From assembly GCA_023382755.1 (NCBI GenBank), contig JAHDWR010000001.1:65381-114323 (forward strand): 48,943 bases of DNA, in the 5' to 3' direction. A model generated the notes under the pieces. The model was not told where the DNA came from. It did no database searches and was given only the letters and a program-made list of their open reading frames with translations. Both the position numbers and the translations under genes were made by a program. Position 1 is the stretch's first letter, and each line of letters begins with the position of its first letter. This DNA is from Dehalococcoidia bacterium (lineage in GTDB: Bacteria; Chloroflexota; Dehalococcoidia; Tepidiformales; Tepidiformaceae). Positions 15,866-23,657 of the stretch are shown here, in pieces.

Positions 15866-16224
15866 GAGGCGATCCGGGAAGCTGATGGGGAGGCCGTGGA
15901 GGCTAGCGGCTCCTCGGTGTTAGCGACGGTGCTCGCGGAGAGCTCCAGCTCGAGCCGCTGCCCCTCGTCCCTGAGCGCGGCGAGGCGAGCCCGCTTGGCC
16001 TCAATGGAGGCATCGCCCTCGGTGTGGCGGCATGACTCACCGCCGCCGCTATGGCCTCGCATCGCGAACATCATCACCACCATCGAGAGCGGGCAGGCCG
16101 CCAGCAGGAGCAGAGGCAGCACGGCGAGCGCTGCACTGGGGGCAATGAGGAGAATGCCCACCGCGGCGACGCCGAGGCCGACAAGTACCTTCCAGTTGAA
16201 ACACATCCCCAGTGCCGACTTCAT
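15862..16224 (-). CDS. DUF2933-like small membrane protein with coiled tail
   Basis: 120 residues. It opens with CFNWKVLVGLGVAAVGILL, followed by LPLLLLAACPLSMVVMMF: two helices with the Cys positions of the DUF2933 family, which is often found with copper-resistance genes. A short His/Cys segment (GHSGGGESCRH) and a charged helical tail follow (IEAKRARLAALRDEGQRLE). First gene of the six-gene BlaI/M56 operon, with a good ribosome site (GGAGGT) and the palindromic promoter 17-45 bases upstream. Confidence 0.82.
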   Translation of the reverse strand: MKSALGMCFNWKVLVGLGVAAVGILLIAPSAALAVLPLLLLAACPLSMVVMMFAMRGHSGGGESCRHTEGDASIEAKRARLAALRDEGQRLELELSASTVANTEEPLASTASPSASRIAS

Positions 16225-16240
16225 CGGGGGACCTCCGGGC

Positions 16241-16269
16241 GTTATACTACGGTCACGGTAGTAATTGAG
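16241..16269 (-). promoter_or_regulatory. Promoter with CTAC/GTAG palindrome for the DUF2933-BlaI-M56 operon
   Basis: The perfect palindrome TACTAC-GGTCACG-GTAGTA (16245-16263) fills the gap between a -10 TATAAC (16246-16241) and a weak -35 CTCAAT on the minus strand. A repressor bound here would block the polymerase. It resembles BlaI/MecI-type operators, and the operon encodes a BlaI protein, which points to autoregulation. The divergent cupredoxin-SCO operon starts 215 bases to the right and might share it. Confidence 0.7.
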
Positions 16270-16477
16270 TCCGCCTGCGTCAAGGCGCTCGGGATAGGGC
16301 CAGGGCGACGGCTTGGTGACCGCCGCCCGGAGGTCGTGGAAGGATGGCTGCCAATGGAGTCACGAATTGTTCGGGTTGCAATGCCACCCGCCGTCGTGAG
16401 AGCGGAGGTTCGCCGCGACTGGCGGTAGCGGCGCCAAAGACCTTGGTGCCCAGCCGCCTGGAAGGAGGCCAACAAAC

Positions 16478-16945
16478 GTGCAAGGCGCAGGACAACAGCG
16501 AGCACTCGTCAAGCTCCTTGGTGGCGCGGCCCTCGGTCTGCTCCTCGCGGTCCCGACTATGGGCGTGCTCCTAACAGCGGCGTGGGCTGGCAGCGGCTGT
16601 GGCGACGGCATGCCCATGATGATGAACAAGGAGGAGATGCGCGGGATGATGGGCGGAGGCCGCGACTCTTCGAACGACGACGCCGTGCGGGGGTCAGCTG
16701 TCGAGACGGTGGTTATCGAGGACTTCGCCTTCTCGCCGGGCAATCTCCATGTGCCGATGGGGACAAGCGTCACCTGGATCAACCGCGACGCAGCACTGCA
16801 CTCAGCGACCGATTCGGACGGCTCGTGGGATTCGGGCGTTCTCTCAGATGGCGAACGCGCGTCCCTGGTGTTCGACACGCGGGGCACGGTTGACTACTTC
16901 TGCACGCTGCACCCGAACATGAAGGCCCGGCTGGTGGTCGAGTGA
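16478..16945 (+). CDS. Exported cupredoxin with Met-rich N-terminal segment
   Basis: 155 residues from a GTG with a strong ribosome site (AAGGAGG). A signal segment ends near WAGSGCGDG; then a Met-rich stretch (MPMMMNKEEMRGMMGGG), as in Cu(I)-binding proteins, and a plastocyanin-like domain (VVIEDFAFSPGNLHVPMG) with His in ALHSATDS and Cys, His and Met in YFCTLHPNM. Likely a copper carrier outside the cell. It leads a plus-strand operon with the second SCO and its membrane partner, divergent from the BlaI operon. Confidence 0.9.
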   Translation: MQGAGQQRALVKLLGGAALGLLLAVPTMGVLLTAAWAGSGCGDGMPMMMNKEEMRGMMGGGRDSSNDDAVRGSAVETVVIEDFAFSPGNLHVPMGTSVTWINRDAALHSATDSDGSWDSGVLSDGERASLVFDTRGTVDYFCTLHPNMKARLVVE

Positions 16946-17028
16946 TCGCTGGCAACGGTGGCCGGCCGGGCCACAGTCCCACAGCATTCGCGCGCTTCGC
17001 CCGGTGAGCGCGCTCCGGAGGGAGGAGT

Positions 17029-17682
17029 ATGACTGAAAACAAGCTCACGGGGCTACTGGTCCTCTTCGCCTCTTTCTCGTTGCTGGCCCTGTCGGCCTGT
17101 ACGGGAGACGACGATGCTGGAACCGAGCTCATCCTGTCAGGCTCGTCTGAGTTCAGAGGTACCCGCCAGCTACCTCCGTTGGCGCTTCCCGATGTCACAC
17201 TCACCGACACCGATGGCCAACCCTATCGACTCCGCGAACAGGCAGCGGGGAAGGTCACGCTGCTCTACCTGGGCTACACCCATTGCCCCGACGTGTGCCC
17301 CACGCACATGGCTCAGATCGCCCGCGCCTTGGAGGAGGTGTCGCCGGAGACGGCCTCCGAGGTGCTTGTCGTCTTCGTGACGACCGATCCCGAACGCGAC
17401 ACGCCGGCTGCCCTGCGTGAGTGGCTCGATAACTTCGATCCGAGCTTCGTCGGCCTTACCGGCAATCAGGAGCAACTCGACGCCGTACACGCCGCGCTCA
17501 ACGCCAATCCTGCGGAGAAGACTCACCATGCTGGAGGCGGCTACGAGGTCGAGCACTCAGCCTACGTGTATGCGTTCACGCCCGAGCGACAAGACGCTCG
17601 GCTCGTCTATCCGTCCGCAACGACGTGGGAGGACTACGCCGCGGACTTCAGGGCTCTGATCGAGAAGGGGAGGCGACCCTGA
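17029..17682 (+). CDS. SCO1/SenC family copper chaperone lipoprotein, copy 2
   Basis: 217 residues; signal with lipobox ALSACTGD; copper motif CPDVC (about residues 86-90) in LGYTHCPDVCPTHMAQI and the distal His in VEHSAYVYAF. Strong ribosome site GGAGGAG. Much of it matches the first SCO at 7297 (both have FRG.RQLPPLE/ALPDVTLTDTD and YPA/S..WEDYAAD), so the two derive from one duplication or a shared transferred cassette. The next gene, starting on its stop codon (TGATG), is the stand-alone relative of the PCuAC-fused membrane domain. Confidence 0.95.
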   Translation: MTENKLTGLLVLFASFSLLALSACTGDDDAGTELILSGSSEFRGTRQLPPLALPDVTLTDTDGQPYRLREQAAGKVTLLYLGYTHCPDVCPTHMAQIARALEEVSPETASEVLVVFVTTDPERDTPAALREWLDNFDPSFVGLTGNQEQLDAVHAALNANPAEKTHHAGGGYEVEHSAYVYAFTPERQDARLVYPSATTWEDYAADFRALIEKGRRP

Positions 17683-18260
17683 TGACCGCCGCGATCTGGC
17701 CGACGAGCCAGCTTGCCGCTCCACTCACACTGCGCGCGGTTGTCGTGACCGCCTGTGCGCTCCTCTCGACCGGGGCGGCGGTAATTCATTTCGCGGTCCT
17801 CGGCGACCACTGGGACGAATGGTGGGGGTACGGGCTCTTCTTCGGCCTCGCCGCCTGGCTCCAACTCGCCTGGGCGGCTGCGATCGTCGCGCGCCCATCA
17901 TCGAAGCTCATGATCGCCGGAGCGGTTGGCAGCTTCGCTATCGCCGTTCTCTGGCTGGTCACCCGGACCGGCGGCGTCCCCGCCGGACCCGCGTTTGGCG
18001 AGAGAGAGACTGCTGCCTTCCCCGATGTGCTGGCGTCAGTGTTCGAGGTGCTGCTCGGGTTAAGCGCCTTCGCCGTCGTGGCCGCCCCTGCGACGAAGCT
18101 GACTCTGGGGCGCTGGGTTGGAGGTGTCGCCATCGTGGCGCTGGCAGCGGGCGTCGTGGCCCTGACCACCGTCGGCCTCATCGCCGCGTCGTCTGGTGGC
18201 GGCCACGGCGAGGAGGAAAGCACCGGGACCACTCACGAACACGGAGCAGACCAGCCCTGA
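17682..18260 (+). CDS. Multi-helix membrane protein, stand-alone partner of SCO
   Basis: 192 residues, five helices, His-rich tail (GGHGEEESTGTTHEHG). It lines up with the first half of the protein at 6305-7300 (ALLSTGAAVIHFAVLGDH, EWWGYGLFFGLAAWLQLAW), where a PCuAC domain follows; here the PCuAC part is absent and only the His-rich linker is left. Start at the ATG at 17682, overlapping the SCO stop. Being next to SCO twice, it is probably a membrane part of the copper-delivery system. I know no characterised member. The following 161 bases (18261-18421), before merB arrives from the other strand, hold nothing I recognise. Confidence 0.8.
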   Translation: MTAAIWPTSQLAAPLTLRAVVVTACALLSTGAAVIHFAVLGDHWDEWWGYGLFFGLAAWLQLAWAAAIVARPSSKLMIAGAVGSFAIAVLWLVTRTGGVPAGPAFGERETAAFPDVLASVFEVLLGLSAFAVVAAPATKLTLGRWVGGVAIVALAAGVVALTTVGLIAASSGGGHGEEESTGTTHEHGADQP

Positions 18261-18421
18261 AGCTTGGGCGCCTCCCCGATGCCGTGACCTGGCTCCGCGA
18301 CCCACGGCGGGACTCGACCTTCGGCAGCGAGCTCACTTCGAGCGTCCCACAGGCTGACGCCGCCACCAGGGCGCCGGCGCGCGTCTTCTTCCGTACTTGC
18401 CTTCGAGCGCAGCGTCTCTGC

Positions 18422-19003
18422 TCAGGACGAGCCATCCGGCGCCCCGTTCTCTGGCGCCGGGGCAAGCAGATCGCGCGCGAAGGACCAGGCCTGGGCAACG
18501 GACATCGCGACCGTCGTCGCTTCCGGGGTGCCGTCGGCCCAGCGCTGATACTCCGCGTGCGAGGGGAAGGCGTTCAAGTAAGGGCACAGCGTATCGAACA
18601 CCGACTCGCCATCTTCGTTTCGCAGGCCGAACGACATAACCGCCGACGATGGCTCTGCGGTCACGCCGTCGGCTCCGACTTCCAGCTTCACGACCGCACC
18701 GCTGAGGGGGCTCACGGATCGCACGGACGCGGTGGCGCCTTCGAGGGCCGCCAGGAGCAGCGTATCGAGGACACAGTGTGTCCGCCGCGTCACTCCGCCC
18801 ATCGCGATTTCGTGCTCGGCGTGGGTACCGCAGCACGATTGGGAGGAATCGCAGTACATCCCCGACGGGTCGATGAAGCTCCGGTGCCTGTCAGGTGCGG
18901 CCACGTACTCGCCGAGGGTCGTGGGGGCAGCCGCCAGGTGCTGCACTGCCCGGAGCCTGTCACCGAGGGCGGCTGGGAGGGCGATGGTTGCGTAGGTCGT
19001 CAT
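18422..19003 (-). CDS. merB: Organomercurial (alkylmercury) lyase MerB
   Basis: 193 residues. The catalytic set is complete and correctly spaced: Cys77 and Asp80 (RTHCVLDTL) and Cys140 (FDTLCPYLNAF), a 63-residue interval identical to Cys96-Cys159 of the classical enzyme. MerB protonates the carbon-mercury bond of methyl- and phenylmercury and hands Hg(II) to MerA. The N-terminal region is unusual in carrying extra cysteines (MYCDSSQSCCGTH). Last gene of the mercury operon; its ATG overlaps the previous stop by 4 bases. Confidence 0.92.
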   Translation of the reverse strand: MTTYATIALPAALGDRLRAVQHLAAAPTTLGEYVAAPDRHRSFIDPSGMYCDSSQSCCGTHAEHEIAMGGVTRRTHCVLDTLLLAALEGATASVRSVSPLSGAVVKLEVGADGVTAEPSSAVMSFGLRNEDGESVFDTLCPYLNAFPSHAEYQRWADGTPEATTVAMSVAQAWSFARDLLAPAPENGAPDGSS

Positions 19004-19281
19004 AGTTTTGCCTCCAGTGTATGGTGAACTTCTTCCGCCGCCTGCGGAGCGACTCTTCTGGCTGCGGCGTTCCGGACGAGGTCAAAGCCAGGCTTCCGTG
19101 TCTGGGCCTCCTGCACGGACACCGTTATACGGGTGACGAGCTCGTAGCGGACGAATTCGGTTGTCAGCCGGGAGGTCGGGCCTCCCGGCGGATAGCAGGC
19201 GGCAGCAAGCCACCCGGGCTGGACCGCGCACTCAGCCTTGACGAGGTCGGGCAGGACTGTCGCGTAGAACGTCTGATCGAA
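19000..19281 (-). CDS. Hypothetical protein in the mercury operon
   Basis: 93 residues from the ATG at 19281, which has AAGGAGA upstream; it begins inside the last 50 bases of the MerF-like gene and ends by overlapping merB by 4 bases, so it is clearly part of the operon. Two cysteines occur (KAECAVQPG, LAAACYPPGG), the rest is soluble and helical with many Val/Thr. I do not recognise the family. Its position between MerF-like and MerB could mean a role in Hg(II) transfer, but nothing in the sequence proves it. Confidence 0.6.
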   Translation of the reverse strand, partial: FDQTFYATVLPDLVKAECAVQPGWLAAACYPPGGPTSRLTTEFVRYELVTRITVSVQEAQTRKPGFDLVRNAAARRVAPQAAEEVHHTLEAKL

Positions 19282-19531
19282 CATCGGTCTCCTTTGCGCT
19301 GCCGGGCAGATCACAGCAGCTGGTTGCGTGGCGTCGCAGGCGCAGGACTATCAGCGCCGCGGCCACCGGGACGGCCGCCACGATGGCCAGCACCCACGGC
19401 ATCCCGAGTAGTCCAAGGACACCCGAGAACGCGCCGGCAGCGATCAGCGCCGCGGCGAGCGGGATAAGCAAGCAGGGGATGCACGTCACCACGACAGCCA
19501 GCGGGACGAACCAGGATCTGTTCATGCTCAC
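19232..19531 (-). CDS. MerF/MerT-like mercury transport membrane protein
   Basis: 99 residues with two helices. A cysteine pair lies in helix 1 (VVVTCIPCLLIPL) and a vicinal pair just after helix 2 (RRHATSCCDLPG), the arrangement used by MerF and MerT to relay Hg(II) across the membrane to MerA. The pair in helix 1 is CxxC rather than CC. Located directly downstream of merA. The C-terminal 17 codons overlap the next gene. Confidence 0.78.
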   Translation of the reverse strand: MSMNRSWFVPLAVVVTCIPCLLIPLAAALIAAGAFSGVLGLLGMPWVLAIVAAVPVAAALIVLRLRRHATSCCDLPGSAKETDVRSDVLRDSPARPRQG

Positions 19532-19541
19532 GTTCTCCTCG

Positions 19542-20933
19542 TCAGCCGATGCAGCAGGTCATCACCGAAACGTCGCGGGTGAAGGCCTGAGCGGCGAGCT
19601 TGATCGCCTCCGAGTACGTCGGGAAGACGTGCACGGTGTCGATAATGTCGTAGATGCTGAGGCCGTGCCGGACAGCAAGCGCCGCCTCGTGGATGATCTC
19701 CGCGGCGTTGGTGCCACACGCATAGGCGCCGCGGATGCGATTGTCGCGGTCGACGGTCAGCTTTACCGCCCCCTGTGTATCCTTTACAGCCATCGCCTTG
19801 GGCACCTGGGTGTAGTAAACGGTCCGGCAGTTGCAGTAGCCGGTGCGCGTCATCGACTCGGATTCCGTCAGGCCGACGCCGGCCAGTTGGGGTGAGGTGA
19901 AGACTGCCCAGGGCACGGCGTCGTAATTCAGAGACTCGCGCCGGCCTTCGAGCGCGTTGGCGGCTGCCAGCGCCCCTTCTTTGGCGGCCACCGTCTCCAG
20001 AGGCATGCGTCCCGTCACGTCTCCGGCCGCCCAGAGTCCCTGTCCAGCTTCATACCAGTTGGTGGTCTCGACGAACCCCGCCCGGGTCACCCGTCCGCCG
20101 GCGTTCTCCAGGCCCACTTCCTCCGTGTTCGCCCGGATGCCTGTGGCGACCAGGATCGCGTCGGCCTCGAAGCAGTCGCTCGCCTCCGGTCCGCACACGA
20201 TGGTCTTCGACGGTCCTGGCTCGACCCGTTCGATCCGCATGCCAGTCCGGATCTCGATCCCTTCGGCTTCAAGGGCTTCTTGCAGGACGGACGCGATCTC
20301 CGGCTCGGCCTTCGGGACGATCTGCGGCAGTGCCTCGAGGACCGTCACCTGGGAGCCGAAGCGGGCGAAGACCTGGGCAAACTCCAGGCCCAGCGGCCCT
20401 CCTCCGATCACCACAAGCTTCCCGGGAGCCTCGTCGAGTTGGAGCGCTTCAACGTTCGTGAGGTAGCCGGCCTCCGCGAGGCCGGGGATCGGCGGGATGC
20501 TGGCCCGGCTGCCCGTGGCGACGAGGATGTGGCGGCCCTCGATCACCTCGCCGCCGACGTCGACCTTCCCCGGAGCAACGATGCGCCCCCGGCCCTCGCG
20601 GAAGTCCACCTGGTCGAGCGACCGGAGGACCTCCTCATAGTTCCGGTGTCGAAGGCCCGCCACGAGGGCGTCCTTCTCCTGGCGAGCGGCTTTGACCGAG
20701 AAGGCCCCATTCGGGCTTAGCGGGCGCACCGAGTCGAACACCGAGTGCCTTGTGGCCGTCAGGGCCTCGGCGATGCCGAGGAGGTGCTTGGAGGGTATGC
20801 AGCCAACGTTGACGCAGGTTCCGCCGAGCGGCAGCCCCGCGTTGATCATAAGTGCCGTGGCACCGAGGTCGTTGGCTTTGGTGGCGGCCGAGAAGGCGGC
20901 CGCCCCTCCCCCGATGATGATAAGGTCGTTCAT
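19542..20933 (-). CDS. merA: Mercuric reductase MerA
   Basis: 463 residues, a flavin disulfide reductase that reduces Hg(II) to Hg(0) with NADPH. FAD-binding GGGAAAFSAA, redox pair Cys40/Cys45 (GGTCVNVGCIPSK), NAD(P)-binding VIGGGPLGLEFAQ, and the MerA-specific vicinal cysteines Cys460/461 at the very C-terminus (MTCCIG). The N-terminal HMA domain (NmerA) is absent. A ribosome site (AGGAAAGG) precedes the ATG. It lies between the CcdA-like and MerF-like genes. Confidence 0.97.
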   Translation of the reverse strand: MNDLIIIGGGAAAFSAATKANDLGATALMINAGLPLGGTCVNVGCIPSKHLLGIAEALTATRHSVFDSVRPLSPNGAFSVKAARQEKDALVAGLRHRNYEEVLRSLDQVDFREGRGRIVAPGKVDVGGEVIEGRHILVATGSRASIPPIPGLAEAGYLTNVEALQLDEAPGKLVVIGGGPLGLEFAQVFARFGSQVTVLEALPQIVPKAEPEIASVLQEALEAEGIEIRTGMRIERVEPGPSKTIVCGPEASDCFEADAILVATGIRANTEEVGLENAGGRVTRAGFVETTNWYEAGQGLWAAGDVTGRMPLETVAAKEGALAAANALEGRRESLNYDAVPWAVFTSPQLAGVGLTESESMTRTGYCNCRTVYYTQVPKAMAVKDTQGAVKLTVDRDNRIRGAYACGTNAAEIIHEAALAVRHGLSIYDIIDTVHVFPTYSEAIKLAAQAFTRDVSVMTCCIG

Positions 20934-20949
20934 TCTGTGGTTCCTTTCC

Positions 20950-21690
20950 TCAGGCCAGGTCTCGGGCGACGTAGTACCAGTAGGCGGTCAGGTACGCTCC
21001 TCCCAGCAGGAGCACGACCGCCGTGATCTGCGTGCTGTAGCGGAAGCTGCCTCGGATCAGCCGGACGACACCCTGACGGGAGAGGGCGATGGCGACACTG
21101 ACGCTCGTCACAACAAGGCCCATGCCGAGGGCGAAGTTCAGGAACTGGACGACCGACGTCAGCCACGAGGAGCTGGCACTTGCGGCTCCGACGACGACGA
21201 GGAAGATCGGCAGCGCACAGCCGAGGGACGCGACCCCGTAGGCGACGCCGTAGAGGAATATGCCACGGACGCTACCGGTGTCCGATAACGTGACACCCGG
21301 CACGCTCAGCTCGGGGATGCCCCTGCCGAGGAGCGTCGCCAACCCCGCGGCGATGAGCAGGACACCAACCACGAGCGACGTGTACGGGAAGTACTCGGAG
21401 AGCGCCCGCCCACCGGACGAGAACGCCACCCCCAGGACGCCGAAGAGCACGACGAACCCGGCCGTCATCGCGAGCCCGGCGACGAGGGCGCGCCGCAACT
21501 GGTACGCCACTGCAGGCCCTGACGTTCCCTGAGGACCTCGCACAAAGAGTGCCGCGTAGGTGGGCAACATCACGAAGCCGCACGGGTTAATGGACGCAAG
21601 GACACCTGCGCCCATCGCGTACGCGAGTGGCAGCCGATCGACCTGCTCATAAAGGGGATCCAGCCAGGTCAGGATCGACTCGAAGCTCAC
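20950..21690 (-). CDS. CcdA/DsbD-like transmembrane electron transporter in the mercury operon
   Basis: 246 residues, six helices with the CcdA cysteine contexts VLASINPCGFVMLP and YGVASLGCALPIFLV. The family moves reducing equivalents from cytoplasmic thioredoxin to external thiol proteins. Here it is flanked by merA on one side and a lipoprotein and a TlpA-like redoxin on the other, and its ATG overlaps the preceding stop by 4 bases. It may keep external Hg-binding cysteines reduced, or itself carry Hg(II) inward as a MerT substitute; both are inference. Confidence 0.88.
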   Translation of the reverse strand: MSFESILTWLDPLYEQVDRLPLAYAMGAGVLASINPCGFVMLPTYAALFVRGPQGTSGPAVAYQLRRALVAGLAMTAGFVVLFGVLGVAFSSGGRALSEYFPYTSLVVGVLLIAAGLATLLGRGIPELSVPGVTLSDTGSVRGIFLYGVAYGVASLGCALPIFLVVVGAASASSSWLTSVVQFLNFALGMGLVVTSVSVAIALSRQGVVRLIRGSFRYSTQITAVVLLLGGAYLTAYWYYVARDLA

Positions 21691-22124
21691 TTCGGCGCTC
21701 CTCGAGTCAGCGCCACGCCGAAGACTCGGACCCGGACCGGCCCCGGATGCCGTGGGTCGGGGTTCGTCTGCATTCCCTGCTTCACTACTGCCACCAGCCT
21801 GTCGAGCGAAACGATGGCCGGGTTGTACGTGAAACGAATCTCGACTGACTCGCGGCCCGGTCTCGCCGCAGTTGCGTAACTCCAGCCACCCTGGTCTCGC
21901 TCGGGTCGGAGGGTCTCCTGGACTTCGAAGAGCACCGCACCGGCGCAGTAGTCAGCCGCTCACCTGAAGGTGGGCGAGCGGAAGATCGCAAGCCCTTCAT
22001 GCGGCACCTCCACCTCCAGCGTGACCCCGGCCGGCTCGGCGATCGGTTCGGAGCGGCTCCCCGTACACGCGGTGAACGCTACGGCTAGGAACGTGAAGGA
22101 TGCCAGCAAGAGGACGGCGCGCAT
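21687..22124 (-). pseudogene. HMA-like mercury-binding lipoprotein gene split by an in-frame TGA
   Basis: Codons 1-54 (22124-21963) encode a lipoprotein start (lipobox AFTACTGS) and a first strand VTLEVEVP. A TGA follows at 21962-21960. Without any frame change the reading continues AADYCAGAVLFEVQETL, SYATA, SVEIRFTYNP, SLDRLVAVVKQGM and VRVRVF, the strand-helix pattern of an HMA (MerP-like) ferredoxin fold with one of the two usual cysteines. The second half has no ribosome site of its own (only a GTG at 21935), and its stop overlaps the CcdA-like ATG. So this is one gene interrupted by a stop: a nonsense mutation, a sequencing error or recoding. The short first part alone would be a 54-residue lipoprotein. 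Confidence 0.6.
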
Positions 22125-22130
22125 GCAGGA

Positions 22131-22742
22131 TCACCTCGCTTCGCCCAGGGCGCCGGCAAGAACCTCACGAAGCTCGTCGTTCGATGGCCGCACGCTCTGA
22201 TGCAGTTGGTTGCCCGCCGAGTCCAGGACGATCACGGTGTCGAGGTACCGTAATTCGAAGGTGGACGCGAAAGCCCCGTCGCTGTCGAAGGCCCACAGGT
22301 ACTCCGGGTTGCCGGCAGCTTCGCGGAAGCGCTCGAGGGTCTTCTCCGTTTCACCGGGGTCCACCGAGACGGCGATGACGTTGACGCGGTCGCCGAACTC
22401 TGCGTGCACTGCCTTGAGGTCTCGAGCGGGCCCAATACATGTCGGACACCAGCCCGCCATCGCCAGCACCACGGTCGGCTTGCCCGGCTGCGCGAGGTCC
22501 ACTGATCCCCCGCCACTCCAGCTGGCGAGCTTGACCAGCGCACCTCCGGCGGTCCCCACGGACTGCCCGTCGCTGACTCCGGTGCCTCCCGGAGCCGCCG
22601 TGGTGCTGTCGTCCGCGGCATAGCCAGCCACGACCACCCCGATGAGTGCGGCCGAGGCGAGCATCGCCCCAATCGCGACCAAGAGGCGGCGCTGGATTCG
22701 GCGGCGCGACGGCACGGTTTTGGCGCGCTTCGACGGCCTCAT
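22131..22742 (-). CDS. TlpA-like redoxin, membrane anchored, first gene of the mercury operon
   Basis: 203 residues: a basic N-terminus, one helix (LLVAIGAMLASAALIGVVVAG), then a thioredoxin-like domain with VLAMAGWCPTCIGPARDL. The CPTC pair and DTVIVLDSAGNQ are in the right places. The ATG at 22742 is preferred to one at 22805. First gene after the MerR promoter, with a leader of about 125 bases, and 6 bases ahead of the lipoprotein gene. Together with the CcdA-like protein it makes a thiol relay at the cell surface, not part of the classical mer set. Confidence 0.85.
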   Translation of the reverse strand: MRPSKRAKTVPSRRRIQRRLLVAIGAMLASAALIGVVVAGYAADDSTTAAPGGTGVSDGQSVGTAGGALVKLASWSGGGSVDLAQPGKPTVVLAMAGWCPTCIGPARDLKAVHAEFGDRVNVIAVSVDPGETEKTLERFREAAGNPEYLWAFDSDGAFASTFELRYLDTVIVLDSAGNQLHQSVRPSNDELREVLAGALGEAR

Positions 22743-22875
22743 GACCAACCTCCTTGCTCTCGTGCAACGTGCCGACCCGGGGGCGCTTCTGCTGGGCCGG
22801 CACAAACGGAACCGGTTCGCCCAGGGCGCAAGGCCGCGCTCGCGTCGGCGATCGCGTTCTGCTTCACTGACTATG

Positions 22876-22906
22876 AGGCTAGGGGTTGGAGCAACTCCAA
22901 TGTCAA
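22876..22906 (-). promoter_or_regulatory. MerR-type promoter/operator of the mercury operon
   Basis: Minus strand -35 TTGACA (22906-22901), 19-base spacer, -10 TAGCCT (22881-22876). The spacer contains a perfect dyad TTGGAG-TTG-CTCCAA (22900-22886). This is the classical mercury operator layout, in which MerR twists the DNA to correct the long spacer when Hg(II) is bound. It directs the TlpA-to-merB operon; the divergent small membrane protein and merR begin just right of it at 22931. Confidence 0.92.
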
Positions 22907-22930
22907 CAGACCCGTCGATGGGAGGGAAAG

Positions 22931-23155
22931 ATGGACGGTCTTACCGTCTTCGGAGCGGTGGCGGTCCCGGCGATGCTCGTGTTCTATGCGCTCGAACGAG
23001 AGGCGCGGGTGTTCGTGGTCGCCTTCACCGGCGCCCGTGTTGCGTCATCGGCTTACGGGTTCCTCGCGGGCACCTGGCCGTTCGGTGTGATAGAGGCTGT
23101 CTGGGCGGGCGTAGCGGCGAGGCGCTGGGCCACAACACAGGCTGGCGCGCCATGA
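22931..23155 (+). CDS. Small membrane protein co-transcribed with merR
   Basis: 74 residues, two or three helices (GAVAVPAMLVFYALE, FVVAFTGARVASSAYGFLAG, VIEAVWAGVAARRW). A ribosome site (GGGAGGG) precedes the ATG and its stop overlaps the merR start by 4 bases, so the two form one unit. I recognise no characterised family, though short proteins of this shape (integral, ending in an amphipathic W..VAARRW) are common in high-GC bacteria. No cysteines, so it is unlikely to carry mercury. Confidence 0.7.
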   Translation: MDGLTVFGAVAVPAMLVFYALEREARVFVVAFTGARVASSAYGFLAGTWPFGVIEAVWAGVAARRWATTQAGAP

Positions 23156-23580
23156 ACATCCAGGAGGCAGCCTCGCAGAGCGGCCTGACGCCTGACACGA
23201 TCCGTTTCTACGAGCGCAAGGGCGTCCTGCCGCGCCCGCCTCGGCAGGCCAACGGATACCGCAACTACACGCCCGACCACGTACGCACGCTCCGCCTGGC
23301 GAAGGGCTTGAGGCACCTGGCAGTGCCACTGGAGGCCGTCGCGCCAATGATCGCGGTCGCACACAGTGGGACTTGCGGCGAAGTCCGCGGCGACCTGACC
23401 GGCGCGCTGAACGAGGCGTTGGCCGAGACCGAGCAGCGGCTCAACGATCTCACCCACGTCCGCGAGCACCTGAGGCTCATCTTGGGCGGGCTTACCGCGA
23501 TGGACCCGGCCGCCACCGCCGTTCCCGGCATGGCGCCGTGCGAGTGCATTCGCCTCGTCACTGGCGTGGCAGACGAGTGA
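23152..23580 (+). CDS. merR: MerR-family mercury-responsive regulator
   Basis: 142 residues. Helix-turn-helix LTPDTIRFYERKGVLPRPPR, coupling helices, then Cys75 (HSGTCGEV), Cys130 and Cys132 (APCECIRL), which could give the three-cysteine Hg(II) site shared across the dimer. The last two are separated by one residue rather than the eight of Tn21 MerR, so it belongs to another branch. It sits divergently from the mercury operon with the 19-base-spacer promoter between. A fragment of a near relative remains at 11632. Confidence 0.92.
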   Translation: MNIQEAASQSGLTPDTIRFYERKGVLPRPPRQANGYRNYTPDHVRTLRLAKGLRHLAVPLEAVAPMIAVAHSGTCGEVRGDLTGALNEALAETEQRLNDLTHVREHLRLILGGLTAMDPAATAVPGMAPCECIRLVTGVADE

Positions 23581-23657
23581 ACCTGCCGCGAACTGCCGGA
23601 CCTGACGCTTGACTCTCAAGCCAGCTCGACGGTCTACGGTTATCGCGGAGGTGAGTC

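Noticed and set aside
18261-18421. Small gene between the membrane protein and merB
   Set aside because: Open frames exist but none has a ribosome site or recognisable product.
21960-21962. Selenocysteine reading of the TGA in the mercury lipoprotein gene
   Set aside because: The position is six residues before the Cys that aligns with the HMA metal loop, not in a redox-pair position, and no SECIS-like hairpin was convincing. Kept only as a remote alternative.
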